Assembly: GCF_032118995.1 (NCBI RefSeq)
Contig: NC_092665.1
Location: 2,392,001 to 2,456,000 of the forward strand
Source of the DNA: Asterias amurensis
Lineage: Eukaryota; Echinodermata; Asteroidea; Forcipulatida; Asteriidae
Direction of reading: 5' to 3'
Length of the DNA stretch: 64,000 nucleotides
Below are positions 1-10,910 of this stretch, one piece after another; position 1 is the first letter of the stretch; each line of letters begins with the position of its first letter. The notes below the pieces were generated by a model. The model saw nothing but the letters and a program-made list of their open reading frames with translations. It was not told where the DNA came from and made no database searches. A program made the position numbers and the translations under genes.

Positions 1-350
1 GATAACAACAATAATAATTTAGTTGACCAGATTTGGCTTTACATTACATTAGTTTCTTTTTTTTACTGACACAGTCAAGGTATATTCATAAGTTATGGTC
101 AATCTTCATATTAAGATAATTAACAAAATAATATCAGATTAGACTCTAAACTAAAGTAATTTCCAATCTATTCTAGGATGAAAGAATTAAGATTAAGACG
201 TACCTGGATAGTTTGGTTGAATTGGATATTTTCACCATCCCCCATCCCCCCCCCCAAAAAAAGCTGGACCACCCCTCCTTATATAACCCCCCCCCCCTTG
301 CACTGCAGTTGCACTGAAGAGAAAAGAAAAAATCCCATGACATTTCCATT
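1..350. other. Spacer without recognisable gene
   Basis: AT-rich, with poly-C runs at 247-254 and 289-297. No supported frame. Confidence 0.5.
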
Positions 351-503
351 AAGGTTTATCGCGATTCAGAAACGCAATGCATTGTGGGAAGGAATATGGG
401 GCAGTTTCTATGCAGTTTCTACGACTTGCACACGCAACACCTATACCTTTGTGTGGGTTCAACAGCGCCCTCTCTTGATATTTTGCTATTCTCGATAAAC
501 CTT
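351..503. mobile_element. Short MITE family C
   Basis: About 153 bp with ends AAGGTTTATCGCGATTC and TCTCGATAAACCTT. Its twin at 13473-13625 is nearly identical. The flanking AT/TA context would suit a TA target site. Confidence 0.8.
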
Positions 504-1149
504 ATAAAATAAATAAGTTATTTATTTCAAATCATACTTAGTAGCTCCACTAGCTGAATCTTATTAAAATAAAAGCTGAGGAGTATTTTTCTCTTTTGGG
601 AGGGGGTGTAGAGGGTGTTTAGCTGGTCTTTGCTCTATAATAGTTAATTCATTTATTCCCCTTCCTCCATGATCACATCACGATCATTCAAACGCAACTC
701 CGTACGTTTTTGTTTTGACTTTTTTAAGTTATTTTATGATGTGGCGTGCGTAAACAAAAAAATGCACCCACCTTTATTTTATGGTTATTTACAGATTAAT
801 GTTAAATAAAATTAACTCTAGAACCCCACAATGGCCCACATTCTTCTTGTTAAATAAATACACTACTCTTTACGGCAATTTAAATGGCATAATCGAAGAA
901 ACTAGTGATTTCTTACCAAGTTTGGTCGCGCCTTCCGTAACCGGTGACGAACGATCACGTCTATGTGAACAGGCGCCCTCTACCGACGGCACTTTATTTT
1001 TCGGCAGGTCCAATAAAGGGGGCGGGGCTTTTAGATTTGAGTCACGGCGAGGGGGGGGGGTGAAATCTCCAAATATCCTGTATTCTTACACATTTCTTAA
1101 ATATTTCATGCGCCCAATATGGAAGTTGTGGTCTTATAAGTTGGAGAAC
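504..1149. other. Spacer without recognisable gene
   Basis: Contains GCGCCCTCT motifs common in the repeats here and a poly-G run near 1051. A 155-codon frame (781-1248) has repeat-like composition and no recognisable domain. Confidence 0.5.
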
Positions 1150-1480
1150 GACTTGCTTAGCACAAACAAGTTTTGCTTTACAGAAATAGGTTACCAGCCC
1201 AAATTACATTGTTGCTTAGCAAAGAAACTTGCCAGAACCGCTTCATGAAATTTGGCCCAGGTGATGGGATTGGAGGATTTAACATTTTCCCCAAACCCTC
1301 TATAGCTCCATGGTTTGTTTTCAATAACAAACAGGACCTAAATTCATAAAGCTGAAAATATTGCTTAACACTTTCCTGCTTAGCAAAAATGAGCAGGATA
1401 CCCGTCACAATTTGTACATGTGATGTGCAAGTTTAGCTGGTGACCTTATTCTGGTTAGCACAATTTGTTTTGTGCTTTTA
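1150..1480. repeat. Fragments of dispersed repeat family J
   Basis: Two broken pieces (about 1150-1262 and 1325-1480) with GAAATTTGGCCCAG and CAGGATACCCGTCACAATTT-type landmarks shared with the complete copy at 9684-9991. Confidence 0.5.
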
Positions 1481-1734
1481 AAGCTCCACACAAATACAAA
1501 CACAATAATGAACAACAAAGCCATAAAATCTTACAAAGCTTTTTATAAAACTTGCGCTCTCAAATTGTTTATTTCTTAGAAAAACAAAAAACGCATTCCA
1601 GTTTCACACACAAGGTCAAATGGTATAACTGAGCAATGCTTTTTAACCACTGCTCTGCAAAAAAGTAAAAACAAAACATTATACCTTTATTTTAATTTTG
1701 GATAAAACAAAGACAAAATTTATTACAATCGGCA

Positions 1735-1870
1735 GTGTGTAAAAGATTCTGTCCCCCGATTTGGCGAACCGTGTACAAACTTCTTCTGATAGCGCCCTCT
1801 TTTGAATCCTTCTCCTCCAGCCCATGTTAATTTCCAATATCGGGGACAGAATCTCTGGGACATAGATTTC
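1735..1870. repeat. Dispersed repeat family F
   Basis: About 135 bp with TTCTGTCCCCCGATTTGGCG at the left and an inverse-like TCGGGGACAGAATCTC at the right. Its twin is at 57783-57915. Confidence 0.7.
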
Positions 1871-1874
1871 CCTA

Positions 1875-1965
1875 GGACACCAGTGTTCTACCAACTGAGC
1901 TATCCAGCCCTTGTGCTACTTTGTCAAAATCTTTGTTTGGCGGTGCCAGTGAAATGCGCACAGTC
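1875..1965 (-). repeat. SINE-1 (tRNA-derived), fragment
   Basis: Reverse-strand A box (CCAACTGAGCTATC) followed by TTGTCAAAATCTTTGTTTGG, the SINE-1 leader. Confidence 0.55.
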
Positions 1966-2037
1966 ACGAAGTAACAATTATTGATACATGTATTTTGTGT
2001 CCATTTAATGAACAACGGTTTGAAAACCAGACTGTAC

Positions 2038-2181
2038 ACCCCTGTCACACCGAACTCGTTCACACTACGTTCTGAAAAATGTAGTCTTGGTGCAAGGCAA
2101 TGTTGTTCACACTCCCCCATCGCGATCCCCCGCACACTCCCTCCTCGTCATGCAGTGAGAACGAGTTTGGTGTGATGGGGG
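2038..2181. mobile_element. Short inverted-repeat element
   Basis: CCCCTGTCACACCGAACTCG at the left, CGAGTTTGGTGTGATGGGG at the right. MITE-like, about 144 bp. Confidence 0.65.
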
Positions 2182-2202
2182 TAGTAGCAGTTATCTCAAT
2201 GT

Positions 2203-2377
2203 AAAGGCTGAGTCACACTGCAGCGATAAAAAACGATAACGATCAAGACGCACAGAGAATGCATTCTATTGGTTGAATGAGCGTGTGCGTACTCTGCGCT
2301 GATCAATTCGACAAATAGAATGCTTTCTCTTTGTGTCCTGATCGTTTTCGTTATTGCTGCAGTGTGACGCGGTCTTT
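2203..2377. mobile_element. Short MITE with long terminal inverted repeats
   Basis: GAGTCACACTGCAGCGATAA at the left, TTATTGCTGCAGTGTGACGC at the right. The arms stay complementary for about 45 bp. Confidence 0.75.
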
Positions 2378-2553
2378 ACTTTTACTGTATGTCAAACAAA
2401 CAATTGCTGCATCAATGACGACTAAAAAGTGCTAGAGTTTGTTGAATACAAGATCTGCAAATTACTCAATACATTTACAAATTATGTTGTTCATTTGGTG
2501 TGTTTACATGGCACCAAAGTTAAACCTGTTGCAGATTGTTAGTTTAGTTACAA

Positions 2554-2976
2554 TTAAAGGCACTGGACACTGTTGGTAATTACTCAAAATAATTGTTAGC
2601 AAAAAACATTCTTGGTAACGAGTAATGGGGAGCTGTTGATAGTATAAAACAACGTGAGAAACAGCTCCCTCTGAAGTAACATAGTTTTTAAGAAAGAGGT
2701 AATTTCTCACTCAAATAATAAAAGACTTCAGCTGAAGCCTTTTTATTATGCATCTGAAAGGACACAAAGTAATACAACAAGGGCGGCTTTTCTTTCATTA
2801 TTCTCTTGCAAAATCGATGACCAATTGAGCCCAACTTTTCACAAGTTTGTGTTTTTATGTATTATGTTGGGATACGACTATACACTCCTCGGGGATGTAC
2901 TAATTGGAAGATAGATAGATACACCAAGTGAGACGACTGGTCTTTGACAATTACCAAACGTGTCCAGTGTCTTTAA
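2554..2976. mobile_element. MITE family A (TTAA-flanked), full copy
   Basis: Begins TTAAAGGCACTGGACACTG and ends as the inverse (GTGTCCAGTGTCTTTAA), with TTAA at both ends as expected of a piggyBac-type target site. Internal landmarks shared by all copies are GAGAAACAGCTCCCTCTGAA and TTTTCACAAGTTTG. No coding capacity. Confidence 0.85.
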
Positions 2977-3146
2977 CAAAAGCGCAAACCCCAAATGTTA
3001 CTGAAGCAGCTCATCAATAGCAGCTAAGAAATACTTGAAGACAGTCCTTCAACCTCTAGAAGCTTCCTCAGGAATTCTGTTGAAGATAAAACAAGAATAT
3101 TGACAAGTTGATTTTGATGCGAGTTTAAAACAGTGTGCAATAGATG

Positions 3147-3540
3147 TTAAAGGCACTGGACACTATTGGTAATTACTCAAAATAACTGTTAGCATAAAAA
3201 CTTACTTGGTAACGAGCAATGGAGAGATGTTGATAGTGCAAAACATTGTGAGAAACTGCTCCCTCTGAAGATAATATGTAGTTTTTTGAGAAAGAAGTAA
3301 TTTCTCACTCAAATATTTAAATTGATTTCGAGACCTCACCTGAGGTCTCAAAATCAAACATCTGAAAGCATGCAACTTCGTATGACAGGGATGTTTTTTC
3401 TCCATTATTCTCTCGCAACTTCGACGACCAATTGAGTTAAAATTTTCACAGGTTTGTTATTTTGTGCATAATTACGTTGAGATACACTAAGTGAGAAGAC
3501 TCATCTTTGACAATTTCAAAAAGGTGTCCAGTGCCTTTAA
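3147..3540. mobile_element. MITE family A, full copy
   Basis: TTAA plus AGGCACTGGACACTATTGG at the left and GGTGTCCAGTGCCTTTAA at the right. About 390 bp, clearly diverged from the copy at 2554-2976. Confidence 0.85.
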
Positions 3541-3856
3541 TTTTGCATTGAGGATAAAGAATATTATTCGATTTTCCCAGAGATGTGTATTTTAAAAGAG
3601 AGTTACACCACAGAGGAACCAGTCATCTTCGGTCACATGGTTGCTTGACGCCATTTGCTTGATGCAGCACAAAGTAATTGAACTGATCACAAAAAAGACA
3701 GCTTATAAGAAGTTGATGTTAATTCAGAAGTGGTGCGCTTGCATAAAATGCTGATTGTCACATGCGTTGCTTCCATTTTCCATTCGCGCTTAAGAGACTT
3801 ATAATTGCTGCCTATCGCTATGGGGTCCAACCTCGTTCCCCCTTGGCTTTATTTCA
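3541..3856. other. Region downstream of pogo-PHD copy A, possible 3' exon
   Basis: On the minus strand an acceptor (TTTTTTGTGATCAG) near 3690 opens a short phase-0 frame (FNYFVLHQANGVKQPCDRR, stop). It could be the missing 3' exon of copy A, but nothing independent supports it. Confidence 0.2.
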
Positions 3857-3860
3857 AATG

Positions 3861-3908
<48 letters not shown>

Positions 3909-4190
3909 TTGAAGTCTTAATAGCGCACGTATCTACCAAACAAGGTACTCAAGGCGCTGAGTACACACAAACTTTCAGAAAGTTAGGTTATTGCAGTGAC
4001 GAATTCTGAGACCCAATAATTTAGCACCTTATAAGGGTTTACAAGGTGCTACGGCGCATTAAGCAGCCACAACCAGGAACACCGGGGCGAACCCCTTCTC
4101 TTTTCGATAAGTGCACTGGGTTCTTTTACATGCGTTACACAACACATGGGACCAACGGTTTTACGTCCCATCCCATACTAGTTCTAAGGG
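3857..4190 (-). repeat. SINE-2, 5'-truncated, with (AAT)n tail
   Basis: An (AAT)n microsatellite at 3859-3907 is the tail. The body carries CAGGAACACCGGGGCGAACC and GATAAGTGCACTGGGTTCTT. It stops 12 bases from the splice donor of pogo-PHD copy A. Confidence 0.75.
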
Positions 4191-7190
4191 GAGTGACTCA
4201 CCACACATTTTGGGCAGACCATTTCCTTGTCTTCTAGTAGAGCAGGCGTCACCACCTCAGGAGGAAGGCAGTTGATATGGTACCACGACTGACACTGTCC
4301 ATCACAACCTATCCAGTCCTCACCATCTTCCCAATATTCTTCCTCACAAACTGGGCAGTAAACCTCATCCTTTGAGTGCTTGCTGCTTCTTTTCCCTCGT
4401 CGTGGTGACTGCTTCCTCCCTCGTCTCCTAGAACTCTTTCCAGATTTGGAAAACTTCCGGGAGCTTTTCGATTCTGAGTGGTAAGCTTCCTTATAGAGTT
4501 TCTTCCAAACTGAAAACAATGGCGTCTCCTCAAGATCCAGCCCGCTTTCAATACAAGTTCTGTAAGTTTCTCTTGTTGTTTTGTCGAGTTTATCATCCAG
4601 TTTCTTGAAGACAATTTCAGCTACATTTGAAGATGTTGCAGAAGTGGAGAGGTGTTTTTCCTGGTCATCATCTCCCTGAACGGGTTCTTTATACTTTGGT
4701 GGGTTTCTCTCCGGAGAGTTTAGGGTTTTATCTGGCAGATGAGCATCATCGACCATCTCTCGATCGAGAGGATAAACTCCTGACTGAATGAAGCAACTAC
4801 GGATGGCCTCTGAGTTTTCAGCCTCTTTCCATGCAGAGCTGATTACATGAGCTACATTGTCAGTTCTTACGGGTAACCACTGGTTTTGCGTTGTCCATTT
4901 TGTGAGCCATGCCATTCTGAAGGGGCCATCCTCTCCAATGTCAAGGGGTTGAACTAGTGACATCGCTTTGGTTGGTACTCGAAACAAGTACACATCATTT
5001 TTACGCGCTGTGACGTATGCCTCATAAGGTATGGAATTGTGTTGGCAACTCAGAAGAAGAAGGACAGGGCGTGCGTTTCCGAGATTCTTAACGAAGTGCC
5101 ACTCTAACCACGAGCTGAATGCATCTTGTTTCTTTCCATCTCTCTCAAGAATGATCACTCCCGATCCTTTGGATGCCCCATCAAGGGGATCCCACTGGTT
5201 GGTCTTGTGACACATTCCCCGATAGCGATAAATAATGAAGGGTGGAAGAAGATGCCCGTCAGCACTCGCACACATCCCGACTGTTGCTCTTCTGCGTCCG
5301 ACAGCAAGGCACACAAACGGCTCTGCAAACACCACAATTTGGCTTGTTTTCTTGTCAATCTCAAATGTGGTTTCCGCATAATTGAAAATTTGGCTAGGTT
5401 TATCTATTATGTCAAGTTTTATGAGGAGGGATTTCAGTTCTCTGAACCACTCATCTAAACCTCTCTTTGTAGGAGCAGCATCGCAAAGCAGAGCTAAGTT
5501 GGAGGTTTTCATTTCTTTCAATTTAGGGTGACGCCGTAAGAAACTATAATACCAGCGGTAAGATGGTCTGCCATTTATAAAAGGGCTATTGTCTCGCTTG
5601 AAGAAGCTCTGCACTGCATCTCGAAGCAAAACTGCTGGGACCTGGAAACCTCTCTCGGACATGGTTAAGACCCAGTTAGCAAGGTCTTGCTCTTCCTCTT
5701 CTGTCAAGACCGGGGCTGGTCCATGTTGAGTAGTCATGGGAACCTCTGCTTTGGAACGACGATACAGCTTACCAGCATGGATTCTCCAGTAGGCTGCAGC
5801 GGCTGTCACCGTCTTAAACTTCCCCGATTGGAATTCTTCAAGTCCACACTTGATTCTTTCTGCCTCTGGAATGTCAGCAACACTAGGTGCAGAAGTGGGA
5901 TTATCCAAACCCTTACGAAGGTACAAATTGGCTTTGCGAGTTTTCTCCTTCTTTAGTTTCGCTTTTGCTGACTGGCGCATCTTCCTTGTGACTTTTTCCT
6001 TGACAACCGGCAAGGGGGTTGTCTTGGTCCTTTTACTTTTCCTTTTTGATACATTTTCTGCTCTGATTTGCTTTGTCCGTGATTTTACTCTCTTATCTCC
6101 TCTGTGTTTGAATGGTCTTGATTTTGTTAGAATCTGCTTGGAATCTTCCTGTTTCTCTGGTGTTGGACTTGGGCTTGAATCGGATGTCGTTTCAATATCT
6201 AGAAGTATTAGGTGAAAAAAAGGCCAAGTGAGATTTAGTATGCAATGTATAAAAACAAAACACACAAAAAAAAAAAAAAATTCACATAGGCTTAATTATC
6301 TTATATATTACTGGTATTATGAAACCACAGATACCTCATCGGTGAACTTAATCCCTGTGGCTCGCAAGCCTGATGAAACCTGTATATATACATGGGTGCA
6401 TGTGAACCAGAAACACCAGTGACCAGGGTTAACCACCGTTCTTCAGCAATGTTCTGTCTGGGTTCTTGACCCACTCTCCAAACTAATGCAATGGTTTTAT
6501 TATTAAGTTACAAGTGACAACTCGGGGGGAAATTGTGGCAACAAATTTGAGTTTCAATCATCACACCCTGTGATCACTGATGTACATGTATCTACCTAGG
6601 GTATGATGATGATTGACAAATCAAACTTAATATACTATAGTAAATAATGTTAAATTAAACCAGCACCCTTCATCCAATCATACAAATATTATTGAGGAGG
6701 GGTTTACATGTTTAAGGTATGGGATTTAGTATTGATTGATTGAATTTATTTGGATAAAAATACAGCAAGAACATGCCAAAGGTGCATACTCAACAACAGG
6801 AGAGAAAAACCAATGAAGAATAAGATTTTAAGATAAACCGAAATAAAAAGAACACAAGATAGTAGAATTTGAAATACTAGTACTAGTTTACTAAACAAAA
6901 TTATCCAAGGATAGCGTGACCCATTGAAATCCACTTGAAATCTTACCAATTATTGATGCGGCAGGTGTCAGAGGTGTCTTAGAAACGGCCGTTTCTTCAA
7001 TGATGATTATCTCATTTGTACCATCACCATCACCAGTGGGCCTTTCCTCATGGTGATGATGATGAGGCACCGTGACGTCTTCTTCGATTTCGACGACTTC
7101 GAATTCGACTTGGGACTCCGGAACGATTTCTTCTCTTTCACCTATTTTGACCACTAGGCCTGGCTCAAAAATCTCAAAAACCTCAGACAT
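4184..7190 (-). CDS. Domesticated pogo/CENP-B-like transposase with C-terminal PHD finger (copy A)
   Basis: Two exons are visible: exon 1 at 7190-6947 (starts MSEVFEIFEPG, acidic, with a five-His run) and exon 2 at 6198-4184. The donor (G|GTAAGA) and acceptor (TTCTAG|AT) join in phase 1, giving ASII-D-IETTSD. The spliced protein has a Lys/Arg-rich segment (about 90-175), a Psq-type helix-turn-helix (about 194-229), a CENP-B-type HTH (about 247-309), a DDE_1 region (about 314-514), a basic Ser-rich stretch and a C4HC3 PHD finger (about 696-746). The DDE triad is broken: the first Asp is Ala356 (NYAETTF), the second is Ser465 (LLLSCQ), and only the third (QPLDIG, Asp501) remains. Transposition activity is therefore unlikely, while the open frame of about 670 codons suggests selection for DNA and chromatin binding. 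A strong donor (GTG|GTGAGT, exon end 4202) directly after the last PHD cysteine suggests a further 3' exon, so the visible stop at 4184 may lie in an intron. Paralogue of the gene at 10893-12941. Confidence 0.82.
6199..6946 (-). other. Intron 1 of pogo-PHD copy A
   Basis: GT-AG, phase 1, donor GTAAGA and acceptor ACTTCTAG. It is AT-rich and holds no recognisable repeat apart from a poly-A run near 6271-6281. Confidence 0.7.
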
Positions 7191-7934
7191 GTTTATAGAT
7201 AATAGTCACGCATGCCTAATAAATACAAAGAAGGTTTGTTTACTCTTAAAAAAGACGCAAAAACAACTGCAAATTTGACAGTGCTTGGTTTGTTTACTGC
7301 ATAATACAGGCCAAAAACTGGTGTGTGGTACCCCGTGTTGCCCGAGCCTTTCACTTGCGAAATCGATTCACAACTATGGGACCAGTCTATCAAAGCATAA
7401 AGAGCGCCACCTGTTGACTTCATTTTTGTTTTGCTAGGGTGGGGGCGTGGTAAGGGATGGGGAGGTCTCCAAAAGTTTGCTGCCCCTTTAAATCGTATAC
7501 AAAGAACTAAATTATTATTTGTTATTATTTGTTCCTGTATCATTTTAACCACTTTAAGGCTTATTTGTTTATTATAAATTGTATTGTCAATGTCTTGTAT
7601 TTATTTATTTATTTTATTTGTTTATTTTGTCATTTTTTGAAAAGGAGGGTTGGGGGCGGGGCGGGGGGGGGGTGTATGTTACAAATCAGTGAAGTATATA
7701 GTTACTTTCCCCCATATAACCCTAGGCTAATACTTCACATAACCTTTTGATGCACGTATATGAATTCCCTTCTAACCCAAACTCACAATTTGAACTTTTA
7801 ATTGAAACTAGGTTCAAAAATCTTAGTCAATTCATACAAACATTCTTACTTTCCAAGATCACTCCTGCCCCAACATCAGCCCAAGTAGTAAATGCAACTT
7901 TTTTTAACTGGATCTACTAATATAGATAAATCTC
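7191..7934. promoter_or_regulatory. 5' flank of pogo-PHD copy A
   Basis: The promoter should lie here; no clear core element was identified. Also holds T-rich DNA (7560-7640) and a poly-G run (7640-7672). Confidence 0.3.
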
Positions 7935-8095
7935 CAGGGAGACCACCAACACATGCTAGATAGCCTAGTTGGTAGACCACCAGCGCATCAATATGGAGGT
8001 TGCAGGTTCAAGTTCGTCTATAGCCAATTTTTCATTGTTCAACCCCAATATTACCCCCAGTTAATTTCCCTTATGGGTTATCATTTAATTTACAT
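7935..8095 (+). repeat. SINE-1, diverged copy
   Basis: TAGCCTAGTTGGTAGACC (A box), GCAGGTTCAAGTTCG (B box), then the TTCATTGTTCAACCCCAAT tail region. Confidence 0.7.
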
Positions 8096-8101
8096 GTACC
8101 T

Positions 8102-8458
8102 TTAAAGGAACACGTTGCCTTGGATCGGTCGAGATGGTCTTTGAAAAGTGTTTGCAACCGTTTGTTATAAAATGCATATGGGTAGAAAGATGTTGTAAAA
8201 GTAGAATACAATGATCCACACAAACTGCCTCAAAATTGCACGGTTTTCTTTTTACCTCATCGACTAACACGGCGGCCATTTATGGGAGTCGACTCCCATA
8301 AATGGCCGACCGTGTTAGTTTACAAAGTAAAAGGAAAACCATGCAATGTCGAGGCAAATTTGTGTGGATCATTGTATTCTACTTTTAAAACATCTTTCTA
8401 ACCATATGCATTTTTATAAAAAACCAACTCGTCCAATTCAGGCAGCGTATCCCTTTAA
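8102..8458. mobile_element. Foldback MITE family B, full copy
   Basis: TTAAAGGAACACGTTGCCTT at the left and its degraded inverse at the right. The whole element is one long inverted repeat whose arms meet at a central palindrome of ATGGGAGTCGACTCCCAT. TTAA flanks. Confidence 0.85.
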
Positions 8459-8931
8459 TCATTTCAAATGGTGACTTTTGGGAACACAAGGTGGCAGCAG
8501 ACTTACCAGGTAAATCCGTTTTTCTCAGAAATATGCGCATGCTCAGAACTATACAAACAATAGACTTGGTAAGTCTGCTGCCACCTAGCAATCCAAAGTC
8601 TCTGACCAAACTTCAAAACCCATCAAGCAGAAAGGGAGACAATACAAATTATTATTTTTTATTTTGTGAAACTTTTATTTAAACAGGTTTTTTTTTTACA
8701 TTATCACAAAAACACCTATGTACAATTCACAATGCCATCTTTAAAGTTATAAGAATTTCATTTTGTTGAAAGGTGTTGACATATGTTTGTATTTCTGTCA
8801 AGAATTGTTTGTTTTGTCTCATTGAGAAAGAATGCTAAACAAATTCCCAAATTGTTGAAATAAAAATCACTCTCATATTTAAGGACTCTATCGGTTAGAA
8901 AATGAGTGCATCATGAATCTTGAGCCCCTCT
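8459..8931. other. Spacer with a short inverted repeat
   Basis: GGTGGCAGCAGACTTACCAG (8490) and CTTGGTAAGTCTGCTGCCAC (8565) form a hairpin-like pair. Otherwise AT-rich. Confidence 0.5.
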
Positions 8932-9231
8932 TTAAAGGAACACGTTGCCTTGGATCGGACGAGTTGGTCAAAACAAATTGCGTGGTTTTCCTTCTACTGT
9001 GCGAACTAACATGGTCGGCCATTTATGGGGGTCAAAATTTTGACCCCCATAAATGGCCGACGTATTAGTCGACGAGGTAAAAGGAAAACCACGCAATTTC
9101 GAGGCATGTTTGTGTGGATCATTGTATTCTACTTTTACAACATCTTTCTACCCATATGCATTTTATAAAAAACGGTTACAAACGCTTTTCAAAGACCAAC
9201 TCGACCGATCCAAGGCAACGTGTTCCTTTAA
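8932..9231. mobile_element. Foldback MITE family B, full copy
   Basis: TTAAAGGAACACGTTGCCTT to AAGGCAACGTGTTCCTTTAA. Centre ATGGGGGTC/GACCCCCAT. The left arm is shorter than the right. Confidence 0.85.
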
Positions 9232-9237
9232 TGATAT

Positions 9238-9540
9238 TTTCACTTTGAAAAGCGTTTGAAACTGTTTGTTATAAAATGCATATGGTTAGAATGATATTTT
9301 AAAAGTAGAATATAATGATCCACACAAGTATCACTCGAAATTGCGTGGTTTTCGCATTACCTCACTCATTGACAAACACAGTCGGCCATTTATGGGAGTC
9401 AAATTTTTGACTCCCATAAATGGCAGACCGTGTTAGTTCGCAAAGTAAAAGGAAAACCACGCAATTTCGAGGCAAATTCGGTGGATCATTGTATTCTACT
9501 TTTAAAACATCTTTCTAACCATTATAATGCATTTTATTCT
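9238..9540. mobile_element. Foldback MITE family B, lacking outer ends
   Basis: Directly follows the previous copy. Centre CATTTATGGGAGTC and its inverse; outer AGGAACACGTTGCC parts are missing. Confidence 0.75.
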
Positions 9541-9683
9541 CGTCCTAGACTCGTCCCAAGTCCTAAGATTATTCTTAAGTTAGGAAGAGTTTGGTGAAAT
9601 CGACGGCTGGTCCCTTGCTTTAGATTTTCAAAAAGGAATCATTCTCCATACATGTAAGCATTTCCAGTTCCTCCATTGATCAC

Positions 9684-9991
9684 AAGGGCCCAATTTCACA
9701 GATCTGCTTAGCAGCACAAAGCAGGATACCAATCACAAAGTGTCCAGTGGCGAGGCAGTTTGGCTGGTAAACTCATTCTGGTAATCATAACATTCTGTGC
9801 TTTAAAAGATACGTTTTGTGCTTAAGCAGCTTAGGTAATTAAGAACAACCAATATAATAGATGTTAAATTTGCATCCAAATCCAAAAGAACAACCAAATT
9901 ATGCTTACCACTAGCCAAACTATCATGTCTGTGTGTCTTATTTGGTAAGCAGTATTTTCTGTTTAAGGAGCTCTATGAGACTGTGCCCTAT
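9684..9991. mobile_element. Dispersed repeat family J, complete copy
   Basis: AGGGCCCAATTTCACAGATC at the left and GAGACTGTGCCCTA at the right form imperfect terminal inverted repeats. The inner parts are rich in GCTTAGCA/TGCTTAAGC. Confidence 0.6.
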
Positions 9992-10227
9992 ATACAGCAA
10001 GGCAATAGTTAACGCTGAATCAAATCCTCAGAAGGTTTTCTTGATTTCTGGAAGAAAATGAAAAAGAGAGATGGGGGGAAAATAAATAAATGACACAAGA
10101 AAAAAATACTGAACTTAACGCCATCGGACCCTTTCGGAACAGAAAAAATAATAAAAAAAAACAATATCAATTCTCGACATCGAGATTTACGGATTTATTT
10201 TAAACACAGCGAAACGTGCGGAAACAA

Positions 10228-10376
10228 GGGTGGGTTTTCCCGCTATTTTCTCCCGACTCCGATGACTGATTGAGCCTAAATTTTCACAGGTTTGTTATAT
10301 TATATATAAGTTGTAATACACGAAGTGTGGGCCTTGAACAATACTGTTTACCAAAAGTGTCTAATGGCTTTAAATT
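10228..10376. mobile_element. MITE family A, right-end fragment
   Basis: Contains the ACTGATTGAGCCTAAATTTT and CACAGGTTTGTTAT landmarks and a degraded GTGTCTAATGGCTTTAA end. The left part is missing. Confidence 0.6.
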
Positions 10377-10469
10377 AGGGTCCAACTAGGTTGGAGAAAA
10401 AGCTAGTGCTTCTGATAAATTATTTGATATAAACCATTTTCATTATTAACTTTTCTCTGTGCAAACACT

Positions 10470-10640
10470 ATTGATGCTTCACGAGGGCAATGGAGGCAAC
10501 TGCCCCAATGGTACTGGTCATTGCCTTGGTGCCTTTTGAATTGTTCCAATACAAATTTACAATTTCCTCTTGGAGGGTGCGCTTTAAAAAGGAGAAATGC
10601 CTCTGTGCCCTTTCCCTTTCAAGAACAAAGCATCAGGCCT
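10470..10640. repeat. GGGCACC dispersed repeat
   Basis: GCAATGGAGGCAACTGCCCC, CATTGCCTTGGTGCC and ATACAAATTTACAATTTCCT are shared with copies at 35205, 38330 and 52370. Confidence 0.55.
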
Positions 10641-10761
10641 GCGTATTGTAATATGTTTTGTAAACGATCATTTATCTATGATGTCAATTTGTTTATATTG
10701 ACTTTGAAAAGTTTCTCACGCTTTAAACAAAATAAAATAAACGAGCCACTTTAAAGCTTGG

Positions 10762-10910
10762 CACCCCTGAACAAAGATACTGACAAAGTATGGAAACCGC
10801 CAGCATGAGCTAGTTAGCTCAGTTGGAAGAGTGCCGGCGCGTTAATCTGGAGGTTTATGTTTCAAGACCCACTCTCGTAAATTTTTCTTTGTTCAACCCC
10901 AAAAAACCTT
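10762..10910 (+). repeat. SINE-1 next to the splice donor of pogo-PHD copy B
   Basis: Leader GAACAAAGATACTGACAAAG, A box TTAGCTCAGTTGGAAGAG, B-like TTTCAAGACCC, tail TTTCTTTGTTCAACCCC. Confidence 0.75.

Noticed and set aside
781-1248. 155-codon frame
   Set aside because: It has no domain, overlaps repeat family J, and has composition like the surrounding non-coding DNA.
5687-6215. Plus-strand frames of 89 and 121 codons
   Set aside because: They are antisense shadows of pogo-PHD copy A.
4184-6265. MCFVFIHCIL as the start of pogo-PHD copy A
   Set aside because: It translates intron sequence, including the polypyrimidine tract before the acceptor at 6198. The phase-matched exon at 7190-6947 gives a better N-terminus.
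9053-9259. Recurrent small protein MADVLVDEVKGKPRNFEACL (also at 37639, 49276 and in reverse elsewhere)
   Set aside because: It is the translation of one arm of foldback family B, with changing starts and ends.
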